64,000 nucleotides of DNA. Source: UBA8389 sp035719105. GTDB lineage: Bacteria > Bacteroidota > Bacteroidia > Bacteroidales > UBA1402. The stretch is from positions 1 through 64,000 of the forward strand of contig DASTGN010000004.1 in assembly GCA_035719105.1 (NCBI GenBank), written 5' to 3'. The position numbers were made by a program, and so were the translations under genes. Positions 9,049 to 16,734 of the stretch are shown one piece after another; the stretch's first letter is position 1; each line of letters begins with the position of its first letter. A model generated the notes under the pieces. That model saw only the letters and a program-made list of their open reading frames with translations. It made no database searches and was not told the origin of the DNA.

Positions 9049-10074
9049 ATGGCTGAACGTACTGAAATAAGTGAATTGGGCGAATTCGGCCTGATTCATC
9101 GTCTCACGGACAAAATTGAATTAAAAAATGCATCCAGCAAGGTAGGCGTTGGTGACGATGCCGCTGTCTTGGATTATTCAGAGAAAGAAGTGCTTGTTAC
9201 CACCGATTTATTATTGGAAGGCATTCATTTCGACCTGACTTATACTCCGCTTAGACACTTAGGCTATAAAGCTGCGGTAGTCAATTTCTCGGATATTTGT
9301 GCTATGAACGGACTACCCAAACAACTGATTGTTTCAATCGGGATTTCGCGCAAATTTTCCGTGGAACATATCGATGAATTTTATGAGGGACTTAAAACAG
9401 CCTGTGACATTTATGGAGTGGATTTGGTTGGTGGTGACACGTCAGCTTCTTTGACCGGTTTTCTGATCAGCATCACCTGCATCGGTGAAGGTGAAAAAGG
9501 AAAAGTTGTGCTTCGCCAAGGAGCTCAAGCAAACGATTTGATATGTGTTTCTGGTGATCTTGGAGCAGCTTATATGGGTCTTCAATTATTGGAGCGGGAA
9601 AAGAAAGTATTCTCGGACGAACCAGACATTCAACCTGACTTTACTGGAAAAGAGTACATCTTGCAACGTCAACTTCGTCCAGAGGCTAGAAAAGATATTG
9701 TCGACCTTTTGGCTGAGAAAGGCATTTTACCCACTTCGATGATTGATATTTCAGACGGCCTTTCCTCTGAATTGCTTCACATTTGTGAAAAAAGCGATTG
9801 CGGATGTAGGGTATTTGAAGATAAAATTCCCATCGATTATCAAACCGCAGCCATGGCAGAAGAACTTAATATGAATTTAAGTACCGCTGCTTTAAACGGT
9901 GGAGAAGACTATGAATTGCTGTTCACTGTTCCTTTGGCAATGCACGACCAAATCAGTGCCTTGAAAGAGGTCCGTGTCATCGGTCACATCTGTCCAAAGG
10001 ATTTGGGAAGGCGACTCATCACCCGAGATGGAACTGAATTTGACCTGATTGCTCAGGGTTGGAAAACGGTATAG
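9049..10074 (+). CDS. thiL: Thiamine-monophosphate kinase ThiL
   Basis: ATP-dependent kinase that converts thiamine monophosphate to the active cofactor thiamine diphosphate. The ATG at 9049 follows the previous stop by two bases and gives 341 residues; a TTG six bases earlier is possible. The AIRS/PurM-like fold is indicated by VGDDAAVLDY near residue 38, TTDLLLEGIHFD, NFSDICAMNG, LVGGDTSAS, DISDGLSSEL and GGEDYELLF in family order. These carry the Asp residues that bind Mg2+ and nucleotide. It is the last gene of the sppA-lpxK-pnp-thiL run; a 140-base regulatory gap follows. Confidence 0.95.
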   Translation: MAERTEISELGEFGLIHRLTDKIELKNASSKVGVGDDAAVLDYSEKEVLVTTDLLLEGIHFDLTYTPLRHLGYKAAVVNFSDICAMNGLPKQLIVSIGISRKFSVEHIDEFYEGLKTACDIYGVDLVGGDTSASLTGFLISITCIGEGEKGKVVLRQGAQANDLICVSGDLGAAYMGLQLLEREKKVFSDEPDIQPDFTGKEYILQRQLRPEARKDIVDLLAEKGILPTSMIDISDGLSSELLHICEKSDCGCRVFEDKIPIDYQTAAMAEELNMNLSTAALNGGEDYELLFTVPLAMHDQISALKEVRVIGHICPKDLGRRLITRDGTEFDLIAQGWKTV

Positions 10075-10078
10075 GCAA

Positions 10079-10131
10079 TTTTGCATATATTTTCACATAA
10101 TTCGGATTTTTGGCCCCTGAATTTTGCATAT
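10079..10131 (+). promoter_or_regulatory. Possible ArgR operator region (TTTTGCATAT repeats)
   Basis: TTTTGCATAT occurs twice, at 10079-10088 and 10122-10131, spaced 43 bases apart (about four helical turns). The second copy continues into TGCATATTTGCA, an imperfect palindrome, and a further TGCAT lies at 10154. ArgR boxes in other bacteria are AT-rich imperfect palindromes of similar shape. Together with the position just upstream of the argR promoter this suggests autoregulation. It is an inference; the operator of this phylum is not established from this sequence. Confidence 0.35.
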
Positions 10132-10164
10132 TTGCAATTTTTCTGAAACTTAATGCATGTTTTG

Positions 10165-10196
10165 TTTGGCTAATCCATACAAGATACCTACTTTTG
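10165..10196 (+). promoter_or_regulatory. Promoter of the argR-led operon
   Basis: TTTG (10165-10168), a 20-base spacer and TACTTTTG (10189-10196) are a full match to the Bacteroidetes promoter. The argR ATG is 18 bases further on, so the leader would be only about ten bases. Confidence 0.75.
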
Positions 10197-10214
10197 TGAC
10201 AAATAGGTCTCCAT

Positions 10215-10685
10215 ATGAAAGACAAATCAAACAGGCTGCTTTTAATCAAAGACATTATTAAAAGTAATAAGATCGGCAGTCAGGAAGAACTCCTGAACTT
10301 GCTGAAGAAGAGCAATTTTGACCTTACTCAAGCAACGCTTTCCAGAGATCTGAAGCAATTGAAGGTGGCCAAGATGCCCGATTATGAAGGCGGGTACGTT
10401 TACGTCTTACCGGATGGGCCGAATTCTATCAAATCTTCTTGGTCCAAGAATCAGGAAGCGTCTTATGTCGCCAATGGTTTTCTCTCCATCGATTTCTGTG
10501 GTGTTTTTGCAGTTATCAAAACCAAACCCGGTTACTCTGGAGGCATTGCTGCCGATCTGGATCAAAAAATTTCATCCGAGATTTTGGGAACGATAGCTGG
10601 TGACGATACCATTCTAATTATCCCCCGCGAACACCTCTCCCGGGCAGACTTGCTTCGTACATTGTCTGAAGTCCTTCCCATTTAA
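10215..10685 (+). CDS. argR: Arginine repressor ArgR
   Basis: Arginine-responsive DNA-binding regulator of arginine synthesis genes. At 156 residues it has the standard two-domain layout. The N-terminal winged helix covers residues 1-70, with SQEELLNLLKK and ATLSRDLKQLKVAK as the recognition-helix region. The C-terminal hexamerisation and arginine-binding domain contains the hallmark GTIAGDDTILII. The segment before it reads TKPGYSGGIAADLD, where many ArgR proteins have a PGNA motif. It is the first gene of the arginine cluster, preceded by a full promoter and by repeats that may be its own operator. Confidence 0.93.
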   Translation: MKDKSNRLLLIKDIIKSNKIGSQEELLNLLKKSNFDLTQATLSRDLKQLKVAKMPDYEGGYVYVLPDGPNSIKSSWSKNQEASYVANGFLSIDFCGVFAVIKTKPGYSGGIAADLDQKISSEILGTIAGDDTILIIPREHLSRADLLRTLSEVLPI

Positions 10686-10771
10686 AACACGCTGTGATCG
10701 TTAACGCCTAACACCCCCTTGATTTCACCGGGGCGATTTGACATTTGAAAAATAAATTCTTAATTATTGAA

Positions 10772-11320
10772 ATGGACGCAGTTATTGATGTGCTGATTGC
10801 AAATGAATCACACGTAAAATACGTTGACACCATATTGAATACCATTTCCGCCGCTGCGAAAGTGAGAGGAACGGGTATTGCCAGACGTTCTCCTGATTAT
10901 GTCACTCAAAAAATCATGGAGGGCAAAGCCATAATCGCTCTGAATGGAGACGAATTTGCAGGTTTCTGCTATATTGAAACATGGGGAAACAAGCAATTTG
11001 TAGCCAACTCCGGCTTGATTGTGGTTGAAAAATTTCGTGGACAAGGCTTGGCTAAGCGAATCAAACACAAGGCTTTTGAATTGTCCACCAGTAGGTTCCC
11101 GGATGCAAAGTTGTTTGGCTTAACCACAGGAGCTGCTGTCATGAAAATCAATTATGAATTGGGATATCGTCCTGTCACGTATGCAGAATTGACCGATGAC
11201 GAGGCCTTTTGGAAAGGCTGCCAAAGTTGCGTGAACTACGACATCTTGCAACGCCAGAACCGACGGTTCTGCATGTGCACGGCCATGTTGTACGATCCGA
11301 AAGAACACGAGAAAAAATAA
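10772..11320 (+). CDS. GNAT acyltransferase, probable N-acylglutamate synthase
   Basis: A single-domain GNAT-fold acyltransferase of 182 residues from the ATG at 10772; a TTG at 10745 is in frame but less likely. The acyl-CoA-binding motif is visible as VVEKFRGQGLAKRIKHKAFE near residues 88-107. The C-terminal part has several cysteines (GCQSCVNYD and CMCTAM). It lies between argR and argG, 11 bases before argG, where the pathway needs its first enzyme. In Bacteroides the same gene order is known, and as I recall the homologue has been assigned as the enzyme that acylates glutamate in place of classical ArgA. Since the carbamoyltransferase here looks succinyl-specific, the donor is probably succinyl-CoA. 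Membership of the fold is clear; the substrate is inferred from context. Confidence 0.85.
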   Translation: MDAVIDVLIANESHVKYVDTILNTISAAAKVRGTGIARRSPDYVTQKIMEGKAIIALNGDEFAGFCYIETWGNKQFVANSGLIVVEKFRGQGLAKRIKHKAFELSTSRFPDAKLFGLTTGAAVMKINYELGYRPVTYAELTDDEAFWKGCQSCVNYDILQRQNRRFCMCTAMLYDPKEHEKK

Positions 11321-11331
11321 AGCATAGAATC

Positions 11332-12531
11332 ATGAAAGAAAAAGTTGTTTTGGCATTTAGTGGAGGTTTGGACACCTCGTTTTGTGCCAAATATTTGTCG
11401 GAAGACAAAGGATATGAAGTTTACACCGCCGTGGCCAACACAGGTGGTTTCAGCGATGAAGACTTAAAACGAATTGAAGCTAACGCATATAAATTAGGCG
11501 CGGTCAAGCACGTTGCACTCGACGTTACCAAAGAATATTACGAGAAGAGCATCAAATATATGGTATTCGGCAATGTGTTGCGAAATGGAACTTACCCTAT
11601 TTCCGTAAGTTCCGAGCGCATCTTTCAAGCCATCGCTATCATTGAATATGCCAAGGAAATTGGTGCTGAATATGTCGCACACGGCTCCACAGGAGCAGGC
11701 AACGATCAGATTCGTTTTGATTTGACATTCAACGTTATGGCTCCAAACATCAAGATTTTAACGCCTACCCGCGATATGATCCTGACCCGTGAGTATGAAA
11801 TCAACTACTTGAAGGAACATGGTTTTGAAGCCGATTTCAAAAAAATGGAATACTCCATTAATAAAGGCTTATGGGGCACATCCATTGGCGGAAAGGAAAC
11901 GCTAAAATCCGATCAAACTCTGCCCGAAGAAGCCTATCCTTCCCAGTTGACCGCCAAGGGTGAAGAAATGCTCACCATTGAATTCGAGAAAGGCGAAATT
12001 TGTGGCGTGAACGGTGTGACTTATTCCGACAAGGTAGAAGCCATTCAAAAAGTGGAAGAAATTGCCTGTCGATACGCTGTCGGTCGTGACATGCACATCG
12101 GTGACACAATAATCGGCATTAAGGGTCGAGTTGGTTTCGAAGCTGCAGGTCCGATGGTCATCATCAACGCACACAAAATGCTTGAAAAGCATACATTGAC
12201 CAAATGGCAGCAGTATTGGAAGGATCAAATCGGTACCTGGTATGGCATGTTCCTTCACGAAGCTCAATACTTGGAACCCGTTATGCGCGATTGCGAGGCT
12301 TTTTTGCAAAGCACTCAAGAAAATGTTAGCGGTAAGGTTTATGTGAGCCTGCGTCCATACCATTATGTATTGGTAGGCATCGAAAGTCCGTTCGACTTGA
12401 TGAAATCGGAATTCGGTGAATACGGGGAAACTCAAACGGCTTTCACTGCCGAAGACGCCAAAGGCTTCACCAAGATTTTAGGAAATTCCACCAAGATTTT
12501 CCATGCAGTACAAAAGAAAAACGGTAAGTAA
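11332..12531 (+). CDS. argG: Argininosuccinate synthase ArgG
   Basis: Joins citrulline and aspartate with ATP to give argininosuccinate, the penultimate step of arginine synthesis. The ATG at 11332 gives 399 residues, typical of the family. The ATP-pyrophosphatase P-loop AFSGGLDTSF is at residues 8-17. AHGSTGAGNDQIRFD near residue 115 is the citrulline/aspartate-binding region. An upstream in-frame extension back to 11209 would overlap the GNAT gene and is not used. The stop codon directly abuts the argC start with no spacer, which points to translational coupling. Confidence 0.97.
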   Translation: MKEKVVLAFSGGLDTSFCAKYLSEDKGYEVYTAVANTGGFSDEDLKRIEANAYKLGAVKHVALDVTKEYYEKSIKYMVFGNVLRNGTYPISVSSERIFQAIAIIEYAKEIGAEYVAHGSTGAGNDQIRFDLTFNVMAPNIKILTPTRDMILTREYEINYLKEHGFEADFKKMEYSINKGLWGTSIGGKETLKSDQTLPEEAYPSQLTAKGEEMLTIEFEKGEICGVNGVTYSDKVEAIQKVEEIACRYAVGRDMHIGDTIIGIKGRVGFEAAGPMVIINAHKMLEKHTLTKWQQYWKDQIGTWYGMFLHEAQYLEPVMRDCEAFLQSTQENVSGKVYVSLRPYHYVLVGIESPFDLMKSEFGEYGETQTAFTAEDAKGFTKILGNSTKIFHAVQKKNGK

Positions 12532-13500
12532 ATGATTCGCACAGGTATTATCGGAGGAGCAGGCTATACAGCTGGTGAACTCTTGAGAATTTTGCTGAAC
12601 CATCCTCAAGCTGAGGTGGTGTTTGTGAACAGCAGCAGCAACGCCGGCAATGCCGTCACCGATGTGCACGGTGGATTGATTGGTGAATGCGACCTGGTGT
12701 TTACCGATGCACTGCCCGTTGATCAAGTGGACGTGCTGTTCCTCTGTTCTGCGCATGGTGACAGCAAGAAGTTCTTGGATGAAAACGAGGTTCCTGCCTG
12801 GGTGAAGATCATCGACCTTTCCACCGACTTCCGTGAATCAAGATCAGACCACGATTTCGTTTATGGTTTGCCAGAAATGAATAAGCAGCAGATTGTCAAG
12901 GCAGTGCATGTAGCCAATCCCGGATGTTTCGCTACCTGTATTCAGCTGGCCTTGTTGCCATTGGCTGCCAACAACCTCCTTAAAGCCGAAATCCATGTGA
13001 ATGCCATAACGGGTTCGACGGGAGCTGGCGTGAAACCCAGTTCGACTTCTCATTTCAGTTGGAGAAACGACAATATTTCGGTTTACAAGGCATTTAATCA
13101 CCAACATCTGCAGGAAATCGGACAATCGCTTCGTGGATTGCAAATGGGCTTCAATCAGGACATTAACTTCATACCCGTCCGTGGAGACTTTGCAAGAGGC
13201 ATTTTTGCCAGTATGTATACGGACTTTGTAGGTAGCTTGGAAGAAGCGGAAACACTTTACGAGGACTATTACAAGGATGCTGCGTTCACCTTTGTTTCCA
13301 AAAAAAACGTGGACCTCAAGCAAGTGATCAACACCAACAAGTGTGTGTTGCATTTGGAAAAACACGGTAAGAAACTGTTGGTACTTTCGGTGATCGACAA
13401 TTTGCTGAAAGGCGCATCTGGACAAGCGGTTCACAATATGAACCTGATGTTCGGACTGGATGAGAAAACAGGACTGGGTCTAAAACCGGTCGCATTTTAA
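12532..13500 (+). CDS. argC: N-acylglutamyl-phosphate reductase ArgC
   Basis: NADPH-dependent reduction of N-acylglutamyl phosphate to the semialdehyde, the third step of arginine synthesis. The Rossmann motif GGAGYTAGELLRIL is at residues 8-21 and the catalytic cysteine is Cys132 in ANPGCFATCIQLAL. At 322 residues it belongs to the shorter ArgC type. The start codon immediately follows the argG stop. Because the later carbamoyltransferase appears to use succinylornithine, the real substrate is probably the N-succinyl form; the sequence of ArgC itself does not show this. Confidence 0.95.
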   Translation: MIRTGIIGGAGYTAGELLRILLNHPQAEVVFVNSSSNAGNAVTDVHGGLIGECDLVFTDALPVDQVDVLFLCSAHGDSKKFLDENEVPAWVKIIDLSTDFRESRSDHDFVYGLPEMNKQQIVKAVHVANPGCFATCIQLALLPLAANNLLKAEIHVNAITGSTGAGVKPSSTSHFSWRNDNISVYKAFNHQHLQEIGQSLRGLQMGFNQDINFIPVRGDFARGIFASMYTDFVGSLEEAETLYEDYYKDAAFTFVSKKNVDLKQVINTNKCVLHLEKHGKKLLVLSVIDNLLKGASGQAVHNMNLMFGLDEKTGLGLKPVAF

Positions 13501-13507
13501 GAATATT

Positions 13508-14641
13508 ATGAAGTTATTTGACGTATATCCTTTGTTCGACATCAACATCGTTGCGGGCAAAGGTTGCCACACATACGATGATAAGGGCACTGAATACCTC
13601 GACCTGTATGGCGGTCATGCCGTCATTTCAGTTGGACATTCTCATCCGACCTATGTACGGATGATTTCAGAACAGGTTTCCAAACTTGGTTTTTATTCCA
13701 ACTCGGTTCAAAACAAGCTTCAGGAGGAATTCGCCACCAAATTGGGAAAGGCCTGCGGGTACGAAGATTACCACTTATTCTTTATCAATTCGGGAGCGGA
13801 AGCCAATGAAAACGCTTTAAAGTTAGCTTCTTTCCACAACGGCCGAAAAAAAGTCGTGGCATTTAAGAAAGGGTTTCATGGTCGTACTTCGGCGGCTGTG
13901 CGGGTGACTGACAATTCAAAAATTGTTGCTCCCATCAACGAAGGTTTTGAAGTGAGCTTCCTTCCATTAAACGACATAAAGGCGGTGCGTGAAACGCTTT
14001 CCAAAAACGACGTCTGTGCCGTCATCATTGAAGGCATTGTCGGTATTGGAGGGATACAGGTTCCGGATTCAATATTTATGCAAGATTTACGCAAGGTTTG
14101 TACCGAAACGGGTACCATTCTGATTTTGGATGAAATCCAGTCGGGTTATGGTCGTAGCGGAAAGTTCTTCGCACATCAGCATTTCGGCATCAAGCCCGAC
14201 CTGATTACGGTGGCCAAAGGCATTGGGAATGGATTCCCCATGGGTGGTTTGCTTATCAGCCCACTATTCACGGCCGTTCACGGTATGTTAGGCACCACTT
14301 TCGGAGGCAACCATTTGGCTTGCGCAGCGGGTTTGGCGGTTCTGGATATTATGGAGAAAGAACTGCTTGTCCAAAATGCAGCCGTTGTTGGAGCTTACTT
14401 GATGGAGGAACTGAATAAAATCCAAGGCATCAAAGAAGTTCGTGGACTTGGACTGATGATCGGCATCGAATTCGAAACACCCATCAAGGACATTCGTCGA
14501 AAACTCTTGTACGAAAAACATATTTTCACCGGAGTGAGCGGCACCAATGTGATTCGATTGCTGCCTCCATTGACTTTGACCTTGCAGGAAGCGGCCCTTT
14601 TTATAGGGAAATTCAAGGAAACGTTATCGGAGTTGAGTTAA
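13508..14641 (+). CDS. argD: N-acylornithine aminotransferase ArgD
   Basis: Class III PLP-dependent aminotransferase that turns N-acylglutamate semialdehyde into N-acylornithine with glutamate as donor. PLP-site features are FINSGAEANENALKLA near residue 92, GFHGRTSAAV near 122, LILDEIQSGYGRSG with Asp208, and the Schiff-base Lys237 in VAKGIGNGFPMGG. The length of 377 residues is normal. It follows argC by seven bases. Acetyl versus succinyl preference cannot be read from the sequence; the latter is likely from pathway context. Confidence 0.95.
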   Translation: MKLFDVYPLFDINIVAGKGCHTYDDKGTEYLDLYGGHAVISVGHSHPTYVRMISEQVSKLGFYSNSVQNKLQEEFATKLGKACGYEDYHLFFINSGAEANENALKLASFHNGRKKVVAFKKGFHGRTSAAVRVTDNSKIVAPINEGFEVSFLPLNDIKAVRETLSKNDVCAVIIEGIVGIGGIQVPDSIFMQDLRKVCTETGTILILDEIQSGYGRSGKFFAHQHFGIKPDLITVAKGIGNGFPMGGLLISPLFTAVHGMLGTTFGGNHLACAAGLAVLDIMEKELLVQNAAVVGAYLMEELNKIQGIKEVRGLGLMIGIEFETPIKDIRRKLLYEKHIFTGVSGTNVIRLLPPLTLTLQEAALFIGKFKETLSELS

Positions 14642-14680
14642 ACAATACGTATCTTCGACCTTCATTTACATCATACAATT

Positions 14681-15478
14681 ATGAAAATCAGCATTATCGG
14701 AGCAGGGAACATGGGTGGTGCCATTGCACGTGGATTGAGCAAGGGTAGTTTCTTTAGTGGAAGTGACATAACCATCAGTGATATCAATCAGGTGAATTTG
14801 CAAAAAATCCTTGATTTGAATGTTGGCATCAATTGTACGGACTCCAACAGAGCATGCGTCCATGGTGCTGAAATTGTAGTGCTTGCAGTAAAACCTTGGC
14901 TAGTGGACTCTATTGCTGCAGAAATCAGAGACTTGCTCAATTACAACAGTCAAATCATAATCTCCATCGCTGCCGGGGTACCTTTGGAAAAACTACGAAC
15001 TTTGTTTTCAGGATCGGATGATCAAGTCCCGACTCTTTTCCGCATGATACCAAATACTGCTATCGATGCTATGGAAAGCTTTTCTTGCATTTCTTCATGG
15101 AATGCTACCCAAGATCAGGAAGAACAAATTGTAAAGATATTCGACGAGCTCGGCAAAGCGATGTTAGTACCTGAATCCCAACTGAATGCCTTTATGTCAC
15201 TGTCATCTTGCGGTATAGCTTACGCCCTCCGCTACATTCGTGCGGCAACAGAGGGCGGAGTAGAAATGGGCATTTACCCAAATGTGGCCCAGGAGGTCGT
15301 GTTGCAAACGTTAAAAGGAGCAGTTGCTCTGCTGGAAGGAACTGGGAATCATCCTGAAGTTGAAATCGATAAAGTGACAACTGCAGGGGGTGTTACGATA
15401 AAAGGGCTAAATGAAATGGAACATGCCGGATTTACTTCGGCCGTTATTCGTGGACTGAAGGCGAGTCATTTGGGATGA
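14681..15478 (+). CDS. proC: Pyrroline-5-carboxylate reductase ProC
   Basis: Last enzyme of proline synthesis, reducing pyrroline-5-carboxylate with NAD(P)H. The N-terminal dinucleotide-binding motif is IIGAGNMGGAIARG (residues 4-17), and AVKPWLVDSIA and IISIAAGVPLEKL follow in family order. The C-terminal dimerisation region has the conserved DKVTTAGGVTIKGL. The length of 265 residues is standard. It starts 39 bases after argD and its stop overlaps the next small gene by four bases (ATGA). The local arrangement places proline and arginine synthesis in one unit. Confidence 0.95.
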   Translation: MKISIIGAGNMGGAIARGLSKGSFFSGSDITISDINQVNLQKILDLNVGINCTDSNRACVHGAEIVVLAVKPWLVDSIAAEIRDLLNYNSQIIISIAAGVPLEKLRTLFSGSDDQVPTLFRMIPNTAIDAMESFSCISSWNATQDQEEQIVKIFDELGKAMLVPESQLNAFMSLSSCGIAYALRYIRAATEGGVEMGIYPNVAQEVVLQTLKGAVALLEGTGNHPEVEIDKVTTAGGVTIKGLNEMEHAGFTSAVIRGLKASHLG

Positions 15479-15657
15479 AAAAGAATAGAAAAAAATCGTT
15501 GAACCCACAAATCACCGTTGAAGACTACGTCAAGGCCATCAAGATTGCCGATCGTGATTTGGAACAATCCTTTCGACCCGGATGGGCGGCCAAGGTGAAG
15601 GTCCATATAAATAAAAAAACGTATAACCGAAAGGCTTACAAGAACATAGAAGAATGA
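15475..15657 (+). CDS. Small basic protein coupled to proC and proB, unknown
   Basis: A 60-residue, strongly basic protein that I cannot assign. It begins with a Lys/Arg-rich stretch (MKKNRKKSLN), has a predicted helix (TVEDYVKAIKIADRDLE), and ends with VHINKKTYNRKAYKN. I recall small Bacteroidetes proteins with a similar H-x-x-KK-x-Y-x-RK core, but no function. It has no signal peptide or membrane segment. Its ATG overlaps the proC stop (ATGA at 15475-15478) and its stop overlaps the proB ATG (ATGA at 15654-15657). This double coupling is the best evidence that it is a real gene. A nucleic-acid or ribosome-binding role would fit its charge but is speculation. Confidence 0.7.
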   Translation: MKKNRKKSLNPQITVEDYVKAIKIADRDLEQSFRPGWAAKVKVHINKKTYNRKAYKNIEE

Positions 15658-16733
15658 CCACCTATCGCTACAAACGAATCGCCGTAAAGGTAGGCAGCAA
15701 TGTGTTGACCCAAAAGGATGGCACGTTAGATTTGACACGAATGTCTGCTATCGTGGATCAGGTCGTCCTATTGCAGAAAGCGGGCATCGAAGTCATCTTG
15801 ATTTCGTCTGGAGCCGTGGCATCGGGCAAAAGCTTGGTAAAGACTTCACGTAAATTGGATGCGGTGGATCAACGTCAATTGTTTTCGGCTGTTGGACAGG
15901 TCATTTTGATCAATCGATATTACCATCTGTTCCATCAAAAAGGGTTAACCTGTGGCCAAGTGTTGACTACCAAGGAAAGTTTCAGCAGCCGTCGGCATTA
16001 CCTGAACCAAAAAAATTGTATGACCGTGATGTTGGAAAACGGCGTCATCCCAGTGGTCAACGAAAACGACACCATCTCGGTGACTGAACTGATGTTCACC
16101 GACAACGATGAACTTTCCGGCTTAATCGCCACGATGATGGATGTGGAAGCGCTGTTCATTTTGAGCAACATCGACGGTATTTACAACGGAGTACCAAGCG
16201 ATCCCAAAGCACAGGTCATTCGTGAAATTAGGCCTGAGGTTGACATCAAGCAATACATTGTAGATGAGAAGTCCTCTTTTGGTCGTGGCGGCATGTTGAC
16301 CAAATGCAACATTGCCCGAAAAGTGGCGGAAGAAGGCATTCCAGTCATCATTGCCAACGGAAAAAAGGAGAACATTCTGACCGATTTGTTGGACGAATCA
16401 CAGGATGTCGTCTGTACTCGCTTCCTGCCAACCAAGAAGGCTTCGGCCGTTAAAAAATGGATAGCACACTCCGATGGTTTCGCCAAAGGGGAAATTCACA
16501 TCAATGAAGGTTGTCTTTTCGCGTTGAACCAAAAAGCCACCAGCGTTTTACCTGTGGGCATCACCCGGATCGAAGGCAATTTTGAACGAGGAGACATCGT
16601 CAGCATCTTTGATGCATCAGGCAATCAAGTTGGTGTCGGCAAAGCACAATATAGTTCGGTGACAGCACGCGATGTCATCGGTAAAAAGGGTGAAAGACCT
16701 TTGATTCATTACGATTACCTCTTTTTGGACTAA
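15654..16733 (+). CDS. proB: Glutamate 5-kinase ProB
   Basis: Phosphorylates glutamate at the gamma position, the first and usually feedback-controlled step of proline synthesis. The amino-acid kinase domain spans about residues 1-255, with VKVGSNVLTQKDG near the start, LISSGAVASGK, VVNENDTISVTE and FGRGGMLTKCNIAR. The C-terminal 100 residues form a PUA-type domain (FAKGEIHINEGCL onward). At 359 residues it is the full two-domain type. It overlaps the 60-residue gene by four bases and is followed one base later by proA. Confidence 0.96.
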   Translation: MTTYRYKRIAVKVGSNVLTQKDGTLDLTRMSAIVDQVVLLQKAGIEVILISSGAVASGKSLVKTSRKLDAVDQRQLFSAVGQVILINRYYHLFHQKGLTCGQVLTTKESFSSRRHYLNQKNCMTVMLENGVIPVVNENDTISVTELMFTDNDELSGLIATMMDVEALFILSNIDGIYNGVPSDPKAQVIREIRPEVDIKQYIVDEKSSFGRGGMLTKCNIARKVAEEGIPVIIANGKKENILTDLLDESQDVVCTRFLPTKKASAVKKWIAHSDGFAKGEIHINEGCLFALNQKATSVLPVGITRIEGNFERGDIVSIFDASGNQVGVGKAQYSSVTARDVIGKKGERPLIHYDYLFLD

Positions 16734-16734
16734 T

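Noticed and set aside
11209..11331. Longer N-terminus for ArgG
   Set aside because: It would overlap the GNAT gene by more than 100 bases, and the family begins at the ATG at 11332.
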